From Siniperca chuatsi (lineage: Eukaryota > Chordata > Actinopteri > Centrarchiformes > Sinipercidae), in assembly GCF_020085105.1 (NCBI RefSeq), contig NC_058052.1, positions 21,643,733-21,707,732 on the forward strand: a stretch of DNA of 64,000 nt, read 5' to 3'. The position numbers were made by a program, and so were the translations under genes. How positions within the stretch are numbered: position 1 is the stretch's first letter; each line of letters starts with the position of its first letter. The notes under the pieces are model-generated. The model was not told the origin of the DNA. It worked only from the letters and a program-made list of their open reading frames with translations, and ran no database searches. Shown in pieces: positions 41,701-53,450 of the stretch.

Positions 41701-44700
41701 AGCCAGTAGCTGCCGAGTTCGGCACTGATAACACTGCCACTGCAGAAAATGTTCTCTGCAGCCAAAAAACACACTTTCCTCCAGAGTTGATGCTAAAACT
41801 CCAGAGATACACACACTAGCAGATGAAAGTCAGCATGCAGTAATGTGTGCACAAAACATTGTTGAACATGGTTTAATTAATTTAACTTAAAAATATTTTT
41901 CTCTTTCTCTCTCAAACTCACAATTACAGTACTCTGGATGACAAAGTTGAATTTTTTGCATTTTTACTGGTGTCAGCTGTTGTAGTGTAAGCTGTAGTGC
42001 TGCTGTGTGAATGTCTCTGTATGGTCTTAGTGCAGACAGGCTGGCAGCAGTTGTCATCGGAACATCATGGGAGAGCATAGAGAGAGAAGAAGAGAGACCC
42101 CAGGATTATCTAACGGTTTGCTGACACCCAGATGGCACTATGTCCCCTCCCCCTGCCCTCTTGTGACTGACATTACCTAGCCAATTAGATTGCCTCCTCA
42201 GTGCTGTCAAACCAATTAGTTTTCCCGCTGAGCAAGAGGGGGCCAATTAAATTTTTGTCAGAGTGACAACTGTCCAGTTGAATTCTCTGTTTTCCTGCCA
42301 GTCCTGTAGACCCGTGCTGGCTCATTGGCCCATTCGGTGAACCAGTCAGTCTGCCCTCTGTGGGCTGTAGTTATGTGAGTGAGATAGACACTTGCACAAA
42401 TAAAAAAGGATATTTGATGTGTCATGCGTGATTTTTACATAACATTTGTCATGTTGACTGGCACAACAAGTTATGTTTTTATTTTTTAACTTTCTTGCAC
42501 TGCGTAGTTGTGTGACCCAGCTTTAACCCTGAAAATTAGACTAAAAACTAGTTGTTTGCTAGTTTGGGTGAAAGTGCAAGTATAGAGATGTAAAACTTAT
42601 GTGGATTACGAAAAGAATGCTGTTAAGCATGTTAGTTTCTGTAGGCTTGAGTATTCAGACAGATCCGAGCATGTCTGTCTGTCTGAATAGCTGCACACGT
42701 GGATGAGAATGTAAATAACATGAAGGTAACTATCACCCTCCAGCATTTTCATCTGCATATTTTTTTTTCTGCAGATAACATGCAGACAAGGGTGCTTACC
42801 AGTGGTTGTCTATCATAAAGTGGTAAACCTATGAGTAAGTGGATGTGGATCTGTTAATACTGAATGAAGTTTTCTCTCAGGGCCACATTATAGTATCATC
42901 ATATCATATAATTGTAAGCTAACATACACAGGATGTCGTCCTCACTATGCCTGTCATCACTTCCTTTCATGACAGAATCGGCTTTTTGACACATCATGCA
43001 TGCACAAATGCACTCAGAACTTGACCAATGAACTTTGTAGAGTTTTGCTTTGGAGGGACAACACTGAATGACTTGTGTTGGTTTAAGCTCTGGACCCAAT
43101 TGGTCTTTTGTTCAGAATTACTTTATTTTGTCATAGACTATCAGATGCATCGTTTGATTCTCTGGTAATTGTTATACTAACATATGGAGGCTATATTATG
43201 CTCATGCTATGCTTTTTATGGCTTTGTTGCTCTGGCAATGTTTTATTATTACAGGCAGCATCTAGAAAGGGCCACAAACAAAAAAAAAAACATGCAAGTC
43301 AGCTCTTCTCCAGTTTTTTATTTCAATCTTACATTTAAATTAAATTTATGAAAGATCTTTAATATGCCATTTTGAATAAAATGGTTAGAAAACAAAGAAG
43401 TTTCCCACATTGTGGTCACTGATCCAAAAGTTTAATGGGCCTTGAACATCTTTGATACCATATACAAATAGTCTTTATTATTTTTTCCTTTGCTGGCTTC
43501 CTCATTCATCTGATTGGACTAAAGCTACAACGACTGACTGATTAGTTGATCGAAAGAAAATGTATCTATTTGGTAGATCGATTAATTTTTTGTAATTTTT
43601 CAAGCAGAAATGCCAGAGATTTGCTGGTTCCAGCTTCTCAAATGTAAGAATTTACGCCTGTTCTTTGTCATGTAAATGAAATATCTTTGGATTTTGAACT
43701 GTTGTTCGGACAAAATAAGACATTCAAAGACATTACCTTTAGATTCTAGGGAACTGGTTGTTTTTTCCTACTTTTTGACATTTCATAGACGAAAATAATC
43801 AGCAGACTCAGCGATAATGAAAATTGTTAGTTGCAGCCCCAGATTGAACTACTTCATGTCCTAATCCCCATCTTGTTTTTCTGTCTGTTTTTCTGTCATC
43901 CCTCATTTCTGTCATCCTCTTCATCTGTCTCCTTTTCTGTCCATGCCACACCTCTCCCGCTCTCTCATTCCGTTCCCTCCTCTGTTTTCTTTGAGCACCA
44001 TATTGAAGCCTTTGTTGGCTTTCTCTAGGGCTAGTTACAGCAGACATAGTTGGGATTCCAGCTGGTCTAGAGAAAGGAGGCAGGCAGAGCTGCTGCTGGG
44101 GTGTCTGTCGGTTCGGTTCTCCCGCTGATGCTGCTGGGACTGTGGGGTCCACATCCTTCCACATCAAAGTAAAGAATCAGACATTAATCTGGCATCTCTC
44201 ATACTCCTTTTTGTGTCATGCCATGCTCTCTGTGTCTGTCTAGCAGGAGGATGTATATCAAGTCAGACAGGAAACCGCAGCTGTGACCTTGAGAGGACAA
44301 AACTTTAACAAGGCTGTGTTAATGTGAGGCACTCAAAATCCCACAACCAAGGACATGTTAAACCCCACAGGGACCATCTTAGGATTTTAGACACAAGTTT
44401 GCTTTTAGTTTCTCAGCCCTAGCAATGCAGAGTCAATCTGATATTTCAGTGGTCGGCATTTAAAGGTAATATATTCTCAGGATGTCAGAAAATGGCATAG
44501 ATATTACCATTTTAACCTGTCAACTGTGCTGCATTTCATTTGACTACGGTTGAATCATTGCCCACATCAATTTGACATTGTGTTTTTGGATGTACTGATG
44601 CTTGTACTGTTAACTTCGGAGCATGTCAACAGGAATTAGTATACTGTAAATTCTTAAATAGTTATTATTATTATTTATTTATTTAGTTAACTTAAGAGAG

Positions 44701-46326
44701 AAACAGGCCTTCATATGAGACTGAGATTTTGTTAGACAGGTGTTTTATTTTGAATCTCCTGCTTTATATTTGATTATACTTGATCAAATTTGTTTGGTCT
44801 GCCCCCATTCTCTGTTTCAATTTGCTTTTAATGCAAACTCAAGACTTCCTCCATCTGTTTCATGTTACATGCCCTTCAGTGGCTTAGGGGAAATAATCCC
44901 TTCTGTTCCCTGGAAGACTTTTGCTGTGAAACATCTGCAGCAAGTGTTGAGTTTCATTAACAGCAGCTTCACATTGAGAATTTACAGCACAGTAGAATTA
45001 ATAAGTGACCAAGTACAACATTTCTATTAAAAAGAGGAACTCAGAGCAGCATAGTAGTGAGTATGGCATGACAATGTTGTGTCCAGGAATTGTACACAAT
45101 GCTGGATTCACATTGTGAGCCATTATAATACAAGCAATTTTGCTTATTATTTGAGACATGGGATAAGAGCTTGTATTCCAGTACAAGGCAATGCATCAGA
45201 TCACATCAGCTTGGTGGGAAAGGGTTTAGCTGAATCTCTGGTGCAGCTAAACTGGGAACGAATTGGGAAGAGGCCCTGTGGAAACAAAAAGACAAAGACA
45301 GGAGAGAAATGAGTCCATGAAAAGCCAAGACAAGGAAATAGGGTGACGAGAACCACATACCAATGGTCAGATCCTCAATGGTCTGTTTGTACTACAGTTC
45401 CCATGTTGGGAGAAGGGTGGGGGATGAGAAAAAAGGATGCAGTCATCTTCAGCATTAGGTTTGCATGATAGCAAAATATGAAATATTGACATACCTGCAA
45501 TACTAACAAGTTATGTTTTGTAATATCCTAGTATTGCAAAGTGATAGCTGATGCCATATACCCAGTGTATTACAAAGTATTTTTTGTATGTGGTATGCTA
45601 ATATAATATGCATTTACCACCCTAATTTCAAAGTAGAAGCATTATGCCAAGGTCATCGCTTCATTCTTCACTAGTTTGAGATTAATTGTGTTTGTAAAAA
45701 TACTGGTTAGGTTGCCTGTTTGTGCTTACTGTACTTACAAGCTTCCATTTGGAAAGGCGGTCAGTGTATTAGCATTCACTCCAGCATAACAACGATTTGA
45801 ATATAACAAGACTACAACAGCAATTCCAGGTATTGCAACTGTCTTGTACACATTTAAACAGTGTTATTTTGCTTGTATTCAAGTTGTACTCGGAGTACTT
45901 AATTTGATTTACAGAGTTATATTACTTATTACACTCAAATTACTCTTGCCATGTATGCAGTACTATGCACCATTGTCTGGTTTTTGATTCTGTGCATGTG
46001 CCATAAAGGTCACAGTGTGATGTGTTTGGGGAATGACATGGCAAAATCCTATAACTTCATTCAATATGATAATTCATGTTCATCTTATTTCCTATTGGCC
46101 TGTCATCTACTAGGAAACTTCACAAACATTTTTGACAAATCTTGTTTGCATGTTCCAGTTTGTTATTTGTAGATTGACTACTCATGTTGGTGTTAGCCTG
46201 TTTTGGTTTGTAATGTGAATGTTACAGAAACAGACCTGCAGAATTATCCTGAGCTGAACTGTTAACATTACCGTGGCTACTAATAAGTGCTCATCCCCCA
46301 GATTCTTCTTACTGTAGCTGCTGGGC

Positions 46327-46366
<40 letters not shown>

Positions 46367-46488
46367 ACACACACAGGCAAAAACATACACTCCCCCGCTG
46401 TGTTTGGACAGTACAGCTCATAAGCTCTATGCCGAACACGTGGCCAAATGTAGTCTGCATTTCTTTTTGTGTGTGTGCATTTATCCTA

Positions 46489-46525
<37 letters not shown>

Positions 46526-49500
46526 AAGCATGTGCCTGGCTGCCCATGCTGACTGTAATGTAGCCTGTCATATATAGGTTAACACTACTCCCTAACTTAC
46601 CCAGCCAATCAAAGCCAGGAGATGAGAGGAGAGAGCCCAGTGGCCCCAGGCTCTACTTAAGGCTGCAGTGCATATCGACAGCACCGACGGACCGGCTTAT
46701 TGATTGGCCGTCTGAATGACTTGCTCACTAGTTGTGTGCCTTGCCGGCTGTTTAGCTGGCTTTCTGCCTGTCTATCCCTAAACTATTTGTCTATTTAAAG
46801 TCTTAGGTTTACTGTATCAGCAGGAACAGGGACAGAGAGGCAGTAAGAGGGATTTTTGACCCCAGTTGCAGTTCTAAGTCGCTGTATTCATTCGCCTGCT
46901 GATCCACAGGGGAGGTCGGCCTGTCGCGTGCTTGTATGTGTGGCATCAGAGACGGAGCCAAAGAAATGAGGGGTGGATTGTGTGGTGCTGTCATGGTCAT
47001 GTTGTTGTGGCCGCCATGTTCTTGGCCGACTCTGATGGAGTGTGTTCTTTGCTGTTTTTCTCTCTTTCAGTCTCTTTCTCTCTCACACACACCTCATTCA
47101 CCACATCACCCTCCTCGCCCTGACAGGATTACAGCCTCCTCTGTGCTTTTTAATTATCGGGTTAAATAGACCCCCTACTATGGACCTCGAAAGGGGCTGA
47201 GTGTGTGTGTGTGGAGGAGGGAGATGGGGAGGTCACATGATTGTTCATTTAGACCAGTATTATAAAGATCCCTGTGTTCTTCTGATTAGCATGATTGTTT
47301 GTATGTGTGTGTGTGTCAGGGCGGAGGCTGATCAAAAGACTAATTAACACATCCACACTGCAGCCGGGTGATTTAACAGACAGGCATACTGCCTTTTTTC
47401 TGGGTGTAAAATAACAAGTTTTGTTAATAAATACATACTCCAATGAGCACATTAAAAAGATAAAAACACTGTTCCAGCAGATGCTTGGCAGCACAGTTTT
47501 AATTTTTAATTTTTTTTTTCTTCTTGTCATCCACATGTAAATTTGAGTAAATTGATATTTGGGAACTTGGGGTATTTATATTCCTGGGTATGAAGCAGGT
47601 TCCTATGGTTTGGTTTTATGTGAAATAGATGTATGTTTAATCGACAAACAGGGCAGCAGCATGGTCTAGTGATTAGGAAGATGTCATTCACCCAGAAATC
47701 CACTGATTGCAAGCATCCACCAAGCTGAATGTCCTTGAGGAGGATAACGAATCCTTCATCTTTGACCTCCTCTTTCAAATAGAACAAGATGGATAATATA
47801 CATAACAAGAATCTTGATTATATACACTCTTTTCAATCCTGGTATTTCAGGATTTACCTTTATTGAACTGTTCGCCCATACAGACACAGACATGGCTGTG
47901 CTATTCTGGAGTGCAAGAGCACAGATGCAGACACATGCATGACTACACATGTGCTGTGCTACACACTACATGCATGCATAGATTCACAAGCAGCTAAGGC
48001 TCTCCTCCCCCATACTCAGGGCATGTTGACCCTCATATATAGGTCATGCAATGTGCATGCTTTGAAGTCTGAAGTGCATATCACGAAAAAGAAAGCTGCT
48101 CTTTAACAGTGTTGATGTAAGACTCTAAGAATCTCAAGTACATAAGTCTTTTCCCAGACAATCCCAAGGCAAATGTGTCATAAATGAATAACAGCGATAG
48201 TTGTTTTTTTCCCTAACCCATGGTAGACGGATGACATTTATTGTCAAAACGTGATAGATACAAGTGATGTTTAACTTGATATCTTTCAATTATTAATTGT
48301 CAATTGTGCTGCATATCATTTGACTATGAATTTTACATTGTGTTTTATAGTGTAATATTTTTTCAACTGTGGCAGCCGGGGCGCTGTCAGACTTTATAAA
48401 ACAGGCAGTAGAATTGTTGAATATTATCACATGATGAAATTGATGAGAACATTTATTAAGGGATCTACTGGGAAGTTAGACAACTACTAGTGGTGTTACT
48501 AAAGCACAGTAAGCCTCCCCCTGTGCTGCCAATGTTAAGCAATTAACCCAAGCAATCATTGAGGCTGGGTAAGAAATAAGAATGCTCTTCTTTTCTTAGT
48601 GTCATTACTTTTAAACTCACTGCTTTTCTCCAGTCGTGGTCAACAGAAGACAAAAGTCTATACAGGACATTAACGTTGTATGAAAAGAGTCGAAGTAGAA
48701 TCTATTGGAGACCTGAGTAAGAAAGCCAGATCCCAGTGACTTACACAGATATTTGAAGCCAGCCAAGTATGACTGTGAGTGTTCACTCTTTCAAAGTGTC
48801 CCTCTGCTACTTGGTGAAACCAAATCAGCTCTAGGGTGCTGCTTTATCACCACCTCTGTTCTGTGAAGTGGGGAGTCTAGAAAATAGGAATTTCCCTCAG
48901 GGGATCAGTAGATGTCACTTAAGGCTATAGGTCTTGCACAGTATTAGTCTGTTTAACCTTTAATTTATTCTTTAAAGTATACAAAAAGCCATTTCAACAA
49001 GCTTGTAATCAATACTGCACATGCTGTCAAAGGTAGCAGTTAAGAAACCCTGTAATTATAACTTTTACAGTTAAAACATGTGAAATTAATTAGCTGATAA
49101 ATGCATGGATTGCTGATTAGTACTGATCATGTGCCTGGCAGATAGTTGGCATGTCAAGCGTTCCAAAGAGACAAAAAGACAGACACACAGATGGCCAGGG
49201 GACTCATCTATTTGTATCAGTTAGTTACACCAGTAATCTTAAATGTGTCTATAAATGTGGTTTAAAAAGAGGTTTGAGATGAAATTAGGTTTAGTATTTT
49301 TAAGGTAATTTCCATAGATATCCAAATGGTAGTTTTGGGTTGTTGTAGATAACAGCGGTTAGGGAGGTGGTACTGTGTGAATTTGTGGAATGTCTATGAG
49401 GCTCACTGAAACATGTTGACACCCGTGATAACATCAGTCGTCATGCATGCCCCTTTTAATGACCCTTGGGCAACACAGTCAGATAAACACACCGGCTCTC

Positions 49501-50599
49501 TATTCTGCAAGCACTGAGAGGATGCTTCTCTTTTTTTTGATTCAGACCGATGAAAAGAAATGGGAATCATGGTTATCATCATTCCTGAAATACTCCACTG
49601 TGTATTTGAGCTCAGATTAGTGTTTGCGTCCTTTACCATGCTAATGAAATCCTTCTCAGTAGTTTAAAGTCCAATCTACAGAGGGTCTGTTGTCTAGGCC
49701 TCCATGTCTAGCCTGAAAATGCTTCACAAAGATGTTCAAATTGGATTTAACTCCCCAATTTGATTTTGAAGGCTGGAGACACTGTCTGAAACACTGGTGC
49801 CACCAGATTTAAGGGGCTGCATTTTTATTTGGGTCTGTTTTTTTAGTAGCATGCTTATAGCACTGGTGCTACTTGAACAAGGGTCCATTGTCACTGTGCT
49901 GCTAATGTTTTTATCCAAACACACACCCGCTGCATCACACAGAGCAACATAGTGTCAAACTGAAACACAGATGTTTCAAGCAACCCAGTGACACATGCTT
50001 AGAAACAAGCATTTTAAAATGTGTCTGTCCTAGGGCTGAACAATTAATCGAAATATTATTGAAACTGCAATATGGTCAAGTGCAACATCCAAATCGCAGG
50101 AGCTGCATTTTTTTTTTTTTTTTTAGAAAGGTAAAATGTGTCACAACATACCATTTTATAAATGAAGCATTGTGGTACTACAGAGATGCCCAGGCCTACA
50201 AATCATATTCTCCAGATGTAAGGGAACATGCTTGTTTGGTACAGACCCCAGCAAAAATCACAATATTTTTTTATATATTTTTTCAGTGAAAATGAAATGC
50301 AAAAATTAGCATTCACACTAAAATCGTAACTCATATCGCAATGTCTGTCAGTCATCGCAATATGATTTTTATATAATTTTATTTTTAATTTTTTGCATAT
50401 CGTTCAGCCCTAGTCTGTCTACATCTTCAACTGACATTTATCTTTCCTACAAACAGCAATAAATATTAGTATGTCATTTTTTCCCCACAGAAATCCTAAG
50501 GCCACAGTGCAGAGGACCAATAAGAAAGTGAACAATGACCCCACACTGCGCATCCAGAACCTTTCTATTCTCATCAGGCAGATTAAAGCCTACTATCAG
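38727..50599 (+). CDS. CCDC88A: Girdin (CCDC88A), N-terminal three coding exons, partial
   Basis: Coding exons 38727-38789, 38929-39029 and 50491-50599 give 91 residues; the gene continues beyond the window. Donors are gtaagc, gtaagt and gtaaga, and the phases agree. Seen: the start [13 protein letters not shown] and PLVCWVKTVG, then the [13 protein letters not shown] segment, then [20 protein letters not shown]. This is the Hook-type N-terminal domain of the CCDC88 family. Known: girdin binds microtubule motors and membranes through this domain, has a long coiled coil, and at the C-terminus activates G-alpha-i and binds actin and Akt; it acts in cell migration and at cilia and centrosomes. 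It is CCDC88A rather than CCDC88C because of the [11 protein letters not shown] start and its location beside PNPT1. A lineage-specific CCDC88A duplicate cannot be excluded. Odd: introns 2 and 3 are very long. Confidence 0.9.
43520..43841. mobile_element. hAT-like non-autonomous element
   Basis: The right end, reverse-complemented, reads 'tggggctgcaactaacaatt', the typical fish TAGGGCTGCAAC terminus. The left end is a decayed 'taaagctacaacgactgact'. Flanks are gattggac (43512-43519) and gattgaac (43842-43849), seven of eight identical, an 8-bp target duplication. Length 322 bp. Confidence 0.75.
46330..46375. repeat. (TG)n(CA)5 palindromic microsatellite
   Basis: About 18 TG units run directly into five CA units, so the junction (46356-46375) is a perfect 20-bp palindrome able to fold back. 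A second (TG)n is 120 bp downstream. Confidence 0.95.
46493..46523. repeat. (TG)n microsatellite
   Basis: About 15 uninterrupted TG units. Confidence 0.95.
50031..50412. mobile_element. hAT-like non-autonomous element next to CCDC88A exon 3
   Basis: The terminal inverted repeats are 'tagggctgaacaattaatcg' on the left and, reverse-complemented, 'tagggctgaacgatatgc' on the right. The flanking octamers are gtctgtcc (50023-50030) and gtctgtct (50413-50420), seven of eight identical. Length 382 bp, AT-rich, with an internal T run at 50108-50124. It ends 78 bp before the first base of coding exon 3. Confidence 0.85.
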
Positions 50600-51040
50600 G
50601 TAAGATTTCTCTCTGCTGAACATGCTGCAAAGTCAGATGTCACTTGTTCCTTTTTTTGCTTGATCAAAAGTTATGGTTGCTCAACATTGTCCATGTTGAG
50701 GTGAAGTTTGAGAGCTGTTTTTTTTTTTTTTGCAGTTATCTTAAGAAAGAGAAAGTGGATCTACTGATATGGGTCAAATCATGATGAATAACTTGTATAA
50801 ACTCGTTCATGTGTGGCTTGGGCTGAAGCTGAGCTCTAAGTAAAGCTGTACACTCTGTTCCCTTATGCCTGTGCTGGGGTGGTCTGCATTCAGACAGTGG
50901 GTTTTAACCCCTTAGGTTACAGTGAAACAATACAATCAGACAGCACAGCTTTCACTCGCATACACACAGAACTAAATGTGTCCACACAAGCACATGCCAC
51001 ATGAAGACTTGGCAGTATAAACAGAGATATATTTGCAGAT

Positions 51041-51069
51041 GTGTATGTGTGTGTGTGTGTGTGTGTGTG
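51041..51069. repeat. (TG)n microsatellite
   Basis: About 14 TG units, with one interruption near the left end. Confidence 0.9.
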
Positions 51070-52813
51070 ACTGCGTGTGATGTGGTATCACGATCCCTGT
51101 CAGACGTGGGAGGGCCCAGTAAATATGCAGAGACATCAAGCATGTGAAACACATGAAGCCACTGATCTGCCTCTCCCTCTGATGAATCATTCAATTCATT
51201 TACTTTAATCTTTTTATCTCTTAGATGAGGATCCTGATAGATCAGCCACAGTTTCCCCAAAAAGAGACCAAAACTACAAAAACCAGCTCACAGCATTGCC
51301 TTAATACTTAGAAAACAGACTTGGATGCTTTAGTCAGAGAGATGTGAAGGTTATAGAAGCACACCAAGTCACATGTAGTGAAGTCTTATCTCATCTTCAG
51401 TGTTTACTGCTTAGCACGGTATCAGCTCATCAGGTCCCTGAAACATGTCAGTTAAAATTGTCACCAGTAAATCATTACTTCAACCAAAAGGAAATGATTG
51501 AGACTTCCTATTAATCTAATGGGCTGAAGAGGAAGTGGAGGAGGAAGTGTGGGGGAGTAAAAGATGGAGGAAACTTAAGATAAAGATATCAGAAAGTGAA
51601 CCCCACACTTCTCACACGCAGCACTTCAATACATATTCGGTGCTCTGATCACAAGTGTAAAGCTTTAAATACTAGTGGGAATGCTGCATTGATATGCAAT
51701 TAGTCATTAGTTATACATCCTGGACCATCTCTTCTCCATTTAGTCAACTTTGCAGTATGCACATATAGTATGCTACACGGTTGATGTGCCTGTGTCAAAC
51801 AACTTAGACAAGGGTCTGCAGCCCGTAGCCGAGGCTAGATGCCAAATAATCGATGTAGTCCTAATCTGTAATCCATCTCACTGTGTGGTTTTCCGCTTAG
51901 CAGTGCACACAATTTCTCACAGACTATATTAAATGTGAGAGGTGGTAGCGATACCTGGTGTCAACTTCAATCATTTTCAACTGGATCTAAACACACTGAA
52001 TAAATCGGAATTAATTTATAAACAATATTCTAGATCTGACTGTGACCTGAGATCCTGAACTGTCTAACGTAACCCCTGGGAAAATGGCTAAACCAAAACC
52101 TGATTGAGCTTGATAGCACATAGTCCTAATTTCTCTACATTGTGCAAATAAATATCTCTTAAGCAGTGCATTATCGTGACATTATGATACCATATCATAT
52201 CACTCATCCTTATTGTCAGGTCATTTTGAAATGTCAGGTGTCATTAACAATATGTGGTGGTTTCTGCTGGTATTATACACAACAATGTGATTTCAACAAA
52301 CATGGTAGTCACAACCATTATAGTCAAGTTGCTTTTACAATTGTGAAGTTCTTTGGCTTTACTTGCAGTGTTTACTTTTCTTTTTTTTTTCCCAGTTTGC
52401 TGTCCTACAGTATTGCTTAAATACACAGTGTCAGTTCTAACAGTAACTGTGTGTAACTGTTAGGCCAATTGTGAAACCTGTGAGTTTTGCGAATTGAAAC
52501 AATCCAGAGAGAATATGATTCATTACATTGCTGCAACAGTGTTTCAACTGTGTTTATGATAACCAGGAATTGAGCGTGACCCAGCATGCTGTTGCGACAG
52601 TGCAGTGAGTTTAGGAATGTTATCATCACCAAGCAGTCGCACTGACAGAGACACAGATTTCCCACACTTCAGACTTAGGACTGTGACCTATATCCTCAGG
52701 GGCTGCGGCTGTGTAAAGGCACTTACTTATCACGTAATTTGGTATTATTCAAATAACGAAGTATGAAATGGAGAAACAGTGAATGTTAAGGCCTACTTTT
52801 AGCTGGATCTAAT

Positions 52814-53450
52814 TAGGGATGGGTACCGAATCCCGGTATTAAACCCTTTTATTAGACTGTGGTAATGATAAGCTCCGATGTTACAGGTTCTGCTCTCGGT
52901 ATTGGAGAAATTAAGAAAATAGTTTTCCTATTTATAATAGGCTACATAAACGTTATCTTGCACCTTTTATATCACCAACTCCATTTCTAATTTGCAATAA
53001 GATTAAGACATTTGTCTGTGATGCATGTTTGCTATTCACAATGCAGAAGAGAGATTTCTCTCTCGGAGCCTGTATGTGTGAGGGGCGGGGGCCAGCTCTG
53101 TCTGCCACTCACTCACTCACTCACTCACTCACCCACCCTTGTACTTCTATACTTGTGAGGACCCTCACATAATGCATTCTGTAGCCCCTTACCATATTCG
53201 TTGAAGTTGTGAGGACTGGACAAAATGTCCTCACTTTTGGAAAGTGAGGACATTTTGTGTAAGTTAAAAAAACAAAAAAAAAAACTAAATTATACAAACA
53301 TGGGTTAATGGTTAAAAGTAACCATTAGCCAGCTAATTGTTTAGCTAGAAATATGGGTGCATTCATAATAAAGAACTGATAAGAGTACCATTAAAGTACT
53401 GGATCAATAAGCAGTATCAGTAGGAGTAATTTTAACGATACCCATCCCTA
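52814..53450. mobile_element. hAT-like element with TAGGGATGGG ends
   Basis: The left end is 'tagggatgggtaccgaatcc' and the right end, reverse-complemented, is 'tagggatgggtatcgttaaa'. The first 12 bases are identical. Flanks are gatctaat (52806-52813) and ggtctaat (53451-53458), seven of eight identical. Length 637 bp. It contains a (CTCA)n run at 53108-53131 and a nested second repeat at about 53140-53260. Confidence 0.85.
53140..53260. repeat. Nested 'gtgaggacc' repeat unit with 18-bp hairpin
   Basis: The sequence 'acttgtgaggaccctcacat', 'aatgcattctgtagcccctt', then 'gttgtgaggactgg' belongs to a fish repeat that I recognise. At its right end, arms 53220-53237 and 53241-53258 are perfectly complementary around the loop 'tgg'. 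The telomere-like part usually found in the middle is missing here. Confidence 0.65.

Larger units (their letters stand above)
39030..50490 (+). other. CCDC88A: CCDC88A intron 2 (11.5 kb)
   Basis: No exon or nested gene is supported in this intron. It holds microsatellites (46330-46375, 46493-46523), a short imperfect palindrome (42652-42689, 12-bp arms), and two hAT-like elements (43520-43841 and 50031-50412). The open frames here are short, often repeat-derived, and show no family resemblance. Confidence 0.7.

Noticed and set aside
44027..44421. Apparent TAGGGCT … AGCCCTA inverted pair
   Set aside because: The inner bases of the two ends do not match each other beyond the shared seven, and the flanking octamers (gctttctc and gcaatgca) differ, so there is no evidence for an insertion.
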